Origin: Deltaproteobacteria bacterium
GTDB taxonomy: Bacteria; Myxococcota; Kuafuiibacteriia; Kuafuiibacteriales; Kuafuiibacteriaceae
Direction: 5' to 3'
Assembly (NCBI GenBank): GCA_020632995.1
Contig: JACKEN010000025.1
Location: forward strand, 3,878 to 67,877
DNA: 64,000 nucleotides
Position 1 is the first letter of the stretch. Each line of letters begins with the position of its first letter. The position numbers and the translations under genes were made by a program. The notes below the pieces were generated by a model. It was not told the DNA's origin, did not search any database, and saw only the letters and a program-made list of their open reading frames with translations. Below, piece after piece: positions 46,801-53,204 of the stretch.

Positions 46801-46964
46801 GCCTCGACATCACCTGGACCTGGCGCCTCCGGGACTGGGTCTCGGTGCGGGTGGGGGCCTCGAACCTGGTCAACCCGAACATCACCTTCAAGCAGGGTGA
46901 CGAGGTGTGGCGTCAGTACAAGGAGGGCATGACCTTCCGGCTGAGCGTCAACTTCGGGATCTAG
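43842..46964 (+). CDS. TonB-dependent outer-membrane receptor with N-terminal carboxypeptidase-like domains
   Basis: A 1040-residue protein. After a signal peptide there are two beta-sandwich domains: about 30-105 (VPDVEVRLGPELLGVTDKYG) and about 140-220 (PVVGAHLYFTGTDREAVSDA, ending LNPAGIRLEDYVVTAP). A plug domain follows (ADQMSASGDRNAADALKRVT, VLVRGQPARYTLTLWNGSPL) and then a 22-strand-type barrel to the C-terminus, ending MTFRLSVNFGI with aromatic-rich strands. The carboxypeptidase-regulatory-like domain is typical of receptors for large or complex substrates, as in Bacteroidota. It ends the operon and lies next to a divergent-strand Usp gene. Substrate unknown. Confidence 0.92.
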   Translation: MNSLFLLFALTGAALPDSPAPSDAPISSIEFYVFRDGAPVPDVEVRLGPELLGVTDKYGSYTAKVPSGRARLELWEGGQSLSQLDLLTDREELVQILVTLRADGPPEYTIESSGAGSPLERTATATHAEVKAPSDEPPGALVGTIISVEERKPVVGAHLYFTGTDREAVSDAEGRFQVELPAGTYSISVIHPDFATQTLENIRVLSAREVTANIELNPAGIRLEDYVVTAPYVEGSIASVLEQQRETSNVVEVLGADQMSASGDRNAADALKRVTGLTVEDGKFVLVRGQPARYTLTLWNGSPLPSPEPLKRVVPLDLFPTGVLSGIEVQKSYSADKLGSFGAGLVNLQTRGAGDDAYLDVSLTTAGNTISAFQTGRTYQGGGLDFLGFDDGTRALPNAVDKATNGGFTALDSLSEEERNAVAMSFPNIFNLRDRVLPPDLGISVSGGYSLDLPMKGTFGAAASLRYSSAWRQQERTQRSFSKRSDGTLQARDELNESRTDYNASLGGLLTLEATWDKHRFQANTFVVHQAQQRAQLTTGRSNVSDELDVQSYLLNWIERFLIAQQLTGDNDFDLFKLQWRGMIAAASRDAPDQRNYAYAKAPDQDRYFARGDTGVARRYSTVDDLVASFGLDAIVPVVGKDKDWLKLTLKFGGAVEHSKRDALTQLFLWRVGETGDRSITDPEVLYDPTNTGDTINFQDLSNSGADDYAAIGNTYGVYGMGELGLGDALRVLSGVRWETSKANVETFQLASRDGSGEREVKNGGFEQTNLLPFVSATWQIIEEFQLRSAYSRTVSRPIFNELSESTFYDPDTGDQYIGKADLAPTRIDGFDMRAEWYPSATESLSLGGFVKLYQDPIETSFVQRAGTVSVSTFQNAKDARVLGLEVGGRIEFDRLQDWLGESSILEGLYLQTNLAILNSQVTLLEQGTATNVQRPLDGQASYVLNVQGGFNGEEHDVVVSFNQVGRRLFRAGSLDRPDVFLQAIPRLDITWTWRLRDWVSVRVGASNLVNPNITFKQGDEVWRQYKEGMTFRLSVNFGI

Positions 46965-46965
46965 C

Positions 46966-47394
46966 CTACCCCTTCAACACCAACACCGGGCAGTGCGCCG
47001 CGTGCATGACCCGCGTCGCAGTCGATCCCAGGTTGAAGGCCTCCAGCACGTTCTGCCCCTGGGCCGGGAGCACGATGAGCTCGGCCCCGATCTCCTTGGC
47101 GTAGTCCACGATCTCCTTCGGCGGGGAGCCGGTGCGCACCGCCACCACCACCCCGCCGTAGCCGGCGTCGGTGACCCGCTTGATCACCGCCTCGGTGGCC
47201 TTGGCCAGGCGCGTCTCGGGGGTGATCTTGCCGAAGAGCACCCCCGGCTCCACCGGGCTCAGGTACGGGAGCACGTGCAGCACGTGGACGTGCTCGCGCG
47301 AGTCCGTCAGGTCCAGCGCCACCTTCAGGGCCTCCGCGGACGCGTCGGAGAAGTCCACGGGGACGAGCACGGTGTTCTTGGGCAACCAGGCCAT
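46966..47394 (-). CDS. universal stress protein
   Basis: A 142-residue single Usp domain. TVLVPVDFSDASAEALKVAL opens the fold, and ELIVLPAQGQNVLEAFNLGS near 108-128 corresponds to the nucleotide-binding region, ending STATRVMHAAHCPVLVL. One of the expected glycines of the G-x2-G-x9-G motif is not in place, so ATP binding is uncertain. Cytoplasmic stress-related role; convergent with the receptor gene, stops one base apart. Confidence 0.9.
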   Translation of the reverse strand: MAWLPKNTVLVPVDFSDASAEALKVALDLTDSREHVHVLHVLPYLSPVEPGVLFGKITPETRLAKATEAVIKRVTDAGYGGVVVAVRTGSPPKEIVDYAKEIGAELIVLPAQGQNVLEAFNLGSTATRVMHAAHCPVLVLKG

Positions 47395-47554
47395 GACCCC
47401 TCGGGCTTGCCCCAGGCCGCTCGGGCTGTCAACCGGGCCTCCGATCCCCCGCGAAACGCGGCCTTACAGGCTCGTCGCCCACAAGGCGCCGGGCGTCCCT
47501 TGCCCCCAAGAGGTCTTTGCGCTTTACCCGAGCGATGGGGAGGACACCTGACCA

Positions 47555-49132
47555 ATGAGACCAGCCGCGATCCTGGGCGCCCTGTGCCTGGTGACGACCC
47601 TGACCACCCATGGCCTCGCGTTCGCCACCGAGGCCGAGGCCACCAACCCGCCCGGCGCCGCGCCCGAGCTCACGTTCAGCGAGCAGGTCGATCACTCCTT
47701 CGCCACCGTGGTGAACGCCATGGCGAGCGTCCTGTTCCTGCCGGTGTTCCAGGTGGAGAAGCTGGTGCCCGGCAAGGACCCCGAGATGGTGGGGTTCCCG
47801 CTCGTCGTGGTGGTGCTCCTGTTCGGTGGGATCTTCTTCACGCTCTACCACCGCTTCCTGAACTTCCGCGGCTTCAAGCACGCCATCGATGTCGTCCGGG
47901 GCAAGTACGATAACCCCGACGACCCGGGCGAGGTCTCCCACTTCCAGGCCCTCACCGCCGCGCTCTCGGCGACCGTCGGCCTCGGCAACATCGCCGGCGT
48001 GGCGGTGGCGGTGGGCCTCGGCGGCCCTGGCGCGGTGATCTGGATGATCATCATCGGCCTGGTCGGCATGAGCGCGAAGTTCCACGAGTGCACCCTCGCG
48101 CAGGTCTACCGGCACATCGAGCCCGACGGCACGGTGCACGGCGGGCCCATGTACTACCTGCACGCGGGCCTCAAGGAGATGGGCATGGGGGGCTTCGGCA
48201 AGGTGCTCGCCGTCCTCTTCGCCATCCTCTGCGTGGGCGGCTCCTTCGGGGGCGGCAACATGTTCCAGGCCAACCAGTCCTTCCAGGCCATCGCCGGCGT
48301 CTTTCCCCCGCTCCAGGGCCACGGCCTCTTCTTCGGCATCGCCCTCGCCGCGATGGTGGGCCTGGTCATCATCGGCGGCATCAAGCGCATCGGCGAGGTC
48401 ACCGAGAAGCTGATCCCCGGCATGTGCGGCCTCTACGTCATCGCCGGCCTCATCGTGCTGGTGATGCACGCCCCCCGGGTCCCCGAGGCGTTCGGCATCA
48501 TCCTCTCCGAGGCGTTCTCGATGAAGGCCGGCCTCGGCGGCCTGTTGGGTGTCATGGTGCAAGGTATCCGGCGCGCGGTGTTCTCGAACGAGGCCGGCGT
48601 GGGCTCGGCCGCCATCGCCCACTCCGCCGCGAAGACCGATCAGCCCATCCGCGAGGGCATGGTCGCGCTCCTCGAGCCCTTCATCGACACCGTGGTGATC
48701 TGCACCATGACCGGCCTCGTCGTCGTGGTGACCGGCGCCTACAACAACCCCGCCGCAGGCGCGGGCGTCGAGATGACCCGCTGGGCCTTCGCCGACTCCC
48801 TCTCGTGGTTCCCCACCGTCCTCGCGGTCTGCGTGTTCGCCTTCGCGTACTCGACCCTGATCTCGTGGTCCTACTACGGTGAGAAGGCCTGGGGTTATCT
48901 GTTCGGCCGCAGCCGCAACACCATCCTGATCTACAAGGGCATCTTCCTCGTGTTCGTGGTCATCGGCTGCGTCTCCAGCCTCGAGAACGTCATCAGCTTC
49001 TCCGACATGATGATCCTCTCCATGGCGGTGCCCAACATCATCGGCGGCATCATCCTGGCCCCGAAGGTGAAGAAGATCCTCGACGAGTACTGGGGCAAGG
49101 TGCAGCGCAACGAGTTCAAGGTCTACAAGTAG
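47555..49132 (+). CDS. Na+/alanine (glycine) symporter family protein
   Basis: A 525-residue polytopic protein of the alanine/glycine:cation symporter (AgcS/AlsT) family. After an N-terminal hydrophobic stretch, FNFRGFKHAIDVVRGKYD-like sequence, ALTAALSATVGLGNIAGVA and GPGAVIWMIIIGLVGMSAKF match the conserved core, followed by GGPMYYLHAGL and FSNEAGVGSAAIAHSAAKTD. The family takes up alanine, glycine or serine with Na+ through the inner membrane. The signal-like N-terminus (about 25 residues, ending FATEAEA) is a little long for the family. No riboswitch is seen upstream. Confidence 0.92.
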   Translation: MRPAAILGALCLVTTLTTHGLAFATEAEATNPPGAAPELTFSEQVDHSFATVVNAMASVLFLPVFQVEKLVPGKDPEMVGFPLVVVVLLFGGIFFTLYHRFLNFRGFKHAIDVVRGKYDNPDDPGEVSHFQALTAALSATVGLGNIAGVAVAVGLGGPGAVIWMIIIGLVGMSAKFHECTLAQVYRHIEPDGTVHGGPMYYLHAGLKEMGMGGFGKVLAVLFAILCVGGSFGGGNMFQANQSFQAIAGVFPPLQGHGLFFGIALAAMVGLVIIGGIKRIGEVTEKLIPGMCGLYVIAGLIVLVMHAPRVPEAFGIILSEAFSMKAGLGGLLGVMVQGIRRAVFSNEAGVGSAAIAHSAAKTDQPIREGMVALLEPFIDTVVICTMTGLVVVVTGAYNNPAAGAGVEMTRWAFADSLSWFPTVLAVCVFAFAYSTLISWSYYGEKAWGYLFGRSRNTILIYKGIFLVFVVIGCVSSLENVISFSDMMILSMAVPNIIGGIILAPKVKKILDEYWGKVQRNEFKVYK

Positions 49133-49242
49133 CTGAGACCTGCATGCCTCGCCTTCGAGGCGCCGAGGCAGCAGATCGAGGCCGACGCCCACCAGAAGAC
49201 CGGCCCTCGGGACTTGGCCCACCGCGTGAATAGCAGCCGGGC

Positions 49243-49806
49243 ATGGCTGTCACCCTCCCACCCCTCGACATCTCCACCCTGCGCGCGCTCTACGAGACCC
49301 GCCCGGCCTACGAGCAGCGGGTCGCGGCCCAACCTGCGGTGCTCGACGGCGCCCCGAGGCGCTTCGACCCCGCCGGTCAGGCCGCCTGGAGTGCCTGGGG
49401 CGGCGCCGACACCTACGCCACCGCCGCCGCCGCGAGCGCCCAGACCGCCAAGGCTCAGGGCAAGAGCTACCCCGCCCGCGGGACCGGCTACTTCCCCGAG
49501 AACTCCCGGATGGAGGGCGGCTTCCTCGACCGGAAGGGCAAGCCGCTCCACACCCTGCAGGACTACCTGGCCGGCAAGGCACCCTTCGTCTCGGTCGCGA
49601 TGGACTCCAAGGCCTTCCCCTACGGCACCAAGCTCCGGATCCCCGAGCTCGAGAAGAAGTATGGGCAGAAGATCGACTTCCGGGTCGTCGACACCGGCGG
49701 CGCCTTCAAGGGCAAGGGCACCAGCCGCATCGACATCTGCACCGCGAACCGCAGGGCCTCCCTCGACCCGGCGATCAACGGCCGCCTGACCCTGATCCCC
49801 CAGTAG
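49243..49806 (+). CDS. 3D-domain (double-psi beta-barrel) protein
   Basis: A 187-residue protein. The second half is a 3D domain: GTGYFPENSRMEGGFLDR, APFVSVAMDSKAFPYGTKL and DFRVVDTGGAFKGKGTSRID carry the three conserved aspartates. 3D domains occur in peptidoglycan-cleaving or -binding proteins (Rpf, MltA-like). The first about 75 residues are Ala/Pro-rich and show no signal peptide, which is odd for a cell-wall enzyme. Export by a specialised system, an unseen upstream start or a cytoplasmic role are all possible. Confidence 0.78.
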   Translation: MAVTLPPLDISTLRALYETRPAYEQRVAAQPAVLDGAPRRFDPAGQAAWSAWGGADTYATAAAASAQTAKAQGKSYPARGTGYFPENSRMEGGFLDRKGKPLHTLQDYLAGKAPFVSVAMDSKAFPYGTKLRIPELEKKYGQKIDFRVVDTGGAFKGKGTSRIDICTANRRASLDPAINGRLTLIPQ

Positions 49807-49807
49807 C

Positions 49808-52213
49808 CTAGAACTGCAGCTCGATCGTGTCCGACCCCGAGCGAGGCACGTTCACGGTGATCGTCTTGTTCACCTTCGCCTCGTCGTTCCTCACCTGGAG
49901 CTGGACCTTCCCCACCGGCAGGTTGGCCTGCACCGGGGTGGTGCCGATCCGCTGACCGTTGTAGTAGACGTTGGCCCAGGTGCCGTACGGCGTCCGCAAC
50001 ATGACCTTCCGCCGCGTCACGGTGCGCGGGGCCGGCCGGCGGCCGCGGGCCTCCTCGAGGGTCGCGGCGATGGTGCGGGACGCGTCGTCCGGCGCCAGCT
50101 TCACCCGCTCCTCGAAGGCCTCGTAGCCGTCCAGCTCCACCCGGACCAGGATCTCCTCGCCCAGGGGCAGGCCCTGCACGCTCACCGTGCCCTGGCCGCG
50201 GTCCTTGCCGTCCACCAGGACCTTGGCCTCCACCGGGGTCGGCCGCACCACCAGGCTGCCGCTGGTGGCGAGGAGCCGCTCTTCGAGGGTCAGGGTCGAG
50301 CCCTCGAGGGGCATGAACGTCTTCTTCAGGGGCTCGTAGCCCGGGAGCTCCAGCTCCACCGTCAGGGCCTGGCCCACCGGCACGCGCAGGTTGGCCGGCG
50401 TGACCTGGGTCTGCTCGACCCCGTTCAGCAACACCCGCGCGCCCTCGGGCATGCTCACCACGGTGAGGGGCACGTCCACCACCGTGGCGGTGCCCTTGCG
50501 CACCACCACCAACGCGGCCACCACCACCAGCAGCGCGACCACCAGGAGCGCGCCGGCCACGTAGTTCATCTTGGAGCTGCGCGGAGGATCGCCCTGCGCC
50601 GCGGGATCCTGCGGCCCGATGGGGACCACCAGCTGATCCTGGCTCTCTCCGTAGGGGGACGGGTACATGGGGTGCGAGGGTGCCCCGCGCACCGGCGCCA
50701 TCTGCGGCATCACCGGGAGCTGCTTGGGGAGCGGGCTGCGCCCCGGGCCCGGCGGCGTCTGCACCTGTGGCTCGTTCTCCAGCACGTCCAGCGAGTTCTG
50801 GCTGGGCATGGTGGTGGCGAAGGCCTCCTCGTCCTCGTCCTCCGTCCCCAGACGCAGGTTGGCCTGCATCACCAGCGGCTGCTCCACCGTGTCGTGGGCC
50901 CCGTGGATGCCGCTCGGCACCTCGGTCGGGGTGGTCGGGTCCTGCGCGTCGGAGGAGCGCGGGGTCTCCATCGTGCTGGAGTCCGCGCGCAAGCCCTCCT
51001 GCGAGGGCAGGCTGTCATGCGACTTCGCGGTCTGGGGCTCGGCGTCGTCGAGGGTGAACAGGCGCGGCTTGGCCATCGCCGGATCCACCGGCGCCATCTT
51101 CATGATGGTGGGGGCGTCGAAGTCCTCGGTCTCCTCGAGGGTGCCGGCGGCCGGGATCGACTCCTCGGTGACCCGCTCGTGCACGCTCCGGGGCTTCTTG
51201 GCCTCGATGCCCGGCAGGTTGATCTGCCCGGGCTCCACCGCCCCCGGCTGGGTGCGGGCCCGCTCCGGGAACAGCTCGCCGAGCAGGTTCGCCACCGCCG
51301 AGTCGCCCGCCGCCATGTCCTTTCGGGCGTGGGTGAGCTCGAGCGCGTACTCGGTGACCGCGTCGGCCAGGGCCTGCGCGCTCGGGTAGCGCTGGGCCGG
51401 ATCCTTGGCCAGGGCCCTCAGGCAGATCTCGTCCAGCCGCCGGGACACCGGCGCGCCCCGCTCCGAGGGCGCGGGCACGTTGCGGTGGAGGACGTTCTCG
51501 ATCGTGTCCACCGCCGAGGACCCCGCGAAGGGGTTCTCACCCACGAGCAGCTCATAGAGCAGCACCCCCACCGAGAACACGTCGACGCGAGCGTCGATGG
51601 GCTTCTCCTGCAGGCGCTCCGGCGCCATGTAGGCGTACTTGCCCTTCACGATCCCCGCCGCGGTCTGGTGCAGGCGCTCCGCCGCGGTGGCGATGCCGAA
51701 GTCGGTGATCTTCACCTCGCCCTCGAACGAGAGCAGGACGTTCTGCGGGGAGATGTCCCGGTGCACGATGTTCAGGGGCTTGCCCCCGGCGCCGGTGCGG
51801 GTGTGGGCGAAGTGCAAGCCCTTGGACACCTCGGCCACCAGGTACAAGGCCATCGGGACCTCGATCCAGCGGCCCTGGCCGGCGATGCGCTCGTACAGGT
51901 CGTAGAGGTTGACGCCATGCACGTACTCCATGGCGATGAAGTAGGTGTCACCCTCGCTGTCGAGATCGAAGACCTGCACGATGTTGCGGTGGTGCAGGTG
52001 CATCGCGATCCGCGCCTCGTCGATGAACATGTTCACGAACTCGGGATCGCGGGTGAAGTTGGCGTGGATGAGCTTCACCGCCACCAGGCGCTGGAAACCC
52101 ATGGCCCCCACCGCCTTGGCCAGGAAGACCTCCGCCATGCCGCCGCTGGCGATACGGTTGATCACCTGGTAGCGGCCAAGCGTCGGGAAGTCTTCGGGCT
52201 GAGGTGAGCTCAT
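49808..52213 (-). CDS. Ser/Thr protein kinase with C-terminal PEGA domains
   Basis: An 801-residue protein from the ATG at 52213 (the frame is open further upstream but without sense). Kinase motifs in order: RIASGGMAEVFLAKAV near 20-30, VAVKLI near 47, IVHRDISPQNVLLS near 146, ITDFGIATAA near 170 and GKYAYMAPERLQEK. About residues 330-540 form a long acidic, Ser/Thr/Pro-rich linker. One membrane helix (YVAGALLVVALLVVVAALVVV) is near 549-570, then three PEGA-like modules (VVSMPEGARVLLNG, VVRPTPVEAKVLVDG, RTPYGTWANVYYNG) lie outside. PEGA domains are common in Myxococcota surface and signalling proteins. The kinase is in the cytoplasm and senses an envelope signal. Confidence 0.93.
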   Translation of the reverse strand: MSSPQPEDFPTLGRYQVINRIASGGMAEVFLAKAVGAMGFQRLVAVKLIHANFTRDPEFVNMFIDEARIAMHLHHRNIVQVFDLDSEGDTYFIAMEYVHGVNLYDLYERIAGQGRWIEVPMALYLVAEVSKGLHFAHTRTGAGGKPLNIVHRDISPQNVLLSFEGEVKITDFGIATAAERLHQTAAGIVKGKYAYMAPERLQEKPIDARVDVFSVGVLLYELLVGENPFAGSSAVDTIENVLHRNVPAPSERGAPVSRRLDEICLRALAKDPAQRYPSAQALADAVTEYALELTHARKDMAAGDSAVANLLGELFPERARTQPGAVEPGQINLPGIEAKKPRSVHERVTEESIPAAGTLEETEDFDAPTIMKMAPVDPAMAKPRLFTLDDAEPQTAKSHDSLPSQEGLRADSSTMETPRSSDAQDPTTPTEVPSGIHGAHDTVEQPLVMQANLRLGTEDEDEEAFATTMPSQNSLDVLENEPQVQTPPGPGRSPLPKQLPVMPQMAPVRGAPSHPMYPSPYGESQDQLVVPIGPQDPAAQGDPPRSSKMNYVAGALLVVALLVVVAALVVVRKGTATVVDVPLTVVSMPEGARVLLNGVEQTQVTPANLRVPVGQALTVELELPGYEPLKKTFMPLEGSTLTLEERLLATSGSLVVRPTPVEAKVLVDGKDRGQGTVSVQGLPLGEEILVRVELDGYEAFEERVKLAPDDASRTIAATLEEARGRRPAPRTVTRRKVMLRTPYGTWANVYYNGQRIGTTPVQANLPVGKVQLQVRNDEAKVNKTITVNVPRSGSDTIELQF

Positions 52214-53204
52214 CGCGGATCGGCGGCCATCGGACGTACGAAATCCTGGGCGGTGAATCGTAGAACGGCCCCCGGTCCGTCGCAAGGTGATGCTCCCTTC
52301 GCGACGGCGACGGCGGATGGGGCAACGGGAGCGCGGCGCGTCTGCGATCGAGGGCGGTGAGCAGCGCCGACGTGCCCGTCTCAAAGGAGGAAGCCCGCTC
52401 CCACCGACTCCTGAGCCGACCCGGTCGGTAGGACTTTTCCTATTGATTCCAGATGGTTGACGGCGAGCGGAGCCGAGATGTGGGCCACCGCCCCACCCGT
52501 CGCCCCCGCGCTGGCTCGAGGCGCTGCAGCGTCCACACGGTGAAGCGACACGCCAACGCCCGGCGGTCGCCGCGTTGGCGGGCCTCCTCGGCCGACCCAC
52601 CCGATCCAAGGGGATCGCTCGCGGCCCCGGCCTCGACGCGCGAGCGGTGGTCCGTCGGCATGGGCAAGCCGCCCTGCGGTTTCGGCGGCTCGCCGCCTGT
52701 CGACCGTGGCCGGAGGGGACCTCCCGGCGCGCGGTGCGCAGCCTGGCCTGCGCCGCTCCCGACTCGACCGGGCCCTGGCAGGTTCTGGTCGGATTCACGA
52801 GGGCCTCGCGATCTCTGCCAGGCTCGGTGTCAAGGATTTTTTTCGAAGGAAATTCAGCACCAAAGGTAATGTTACGTGTTGGAAGCACCCCGTTCCCGTT
52901 TCGGAGTCGCTCCCTGCGAGCTGTTCTCAACTAGCCGATCCGTCCACGCTGGCCGCTCTCGCGGTCAGATTCGGGTGGTGCGCTCTGCGCGATGACGCGA
53001 TCGAGGTCCGAGATCCACCGCAAGCTGTCTTGCCGACCGTCACTCATTCGAAACGGTTCTTGCAGATCGCTCATGCGAGCGATTAGTCGAGGTCAACACA
53101 GCGATCCACGATGATATCGCGACGAAACAGCCGAGTGCGTCAATTGACCGCGTTGATTGATTGTCAGCCTTTGCGGCCGTAAGCGTGCCTGCAGGAGGCA
53201 GCTC
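52214..53204. other. long gene-free region between the PEGA kinase and the multihaem cytochrome
   Basis: Nearly 1 kb without a credible gene. Noted: a weak hairpin CCGAC-CCG-GTCGG at 52416-52428; an AT-rich patch at about 52830-52870 with a run of seven T, quite unlike its surroundings; an inverted pair GCGAT/ATCGC at 53101-53120; and the palindrome GTCAATTGAC at 53139-53148 followed by TTGATTGATTG. These could be control sites of the cytochrome gene or an untranslated leader. I see no tRNA or known riboswitch. Confidence 0.5.
53139..53148. promoter_or_regulatory. palindrome upstream of the multihaem cytochrome
   Basis: GTCAATTGAC is a perfect 10-bp palindrome 57 bp before the ATG of the cytochrome, followed after ten bases by TTGATTGATTG. 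A dimeric regulator could bind here; no consensus is recognised. Confidence 0.25.

Noticed and set aside
47395..47554. Glycine riboswitch before the symporter
   Set aside because: The gene family often has one, but I could not find the conserved core; left out.
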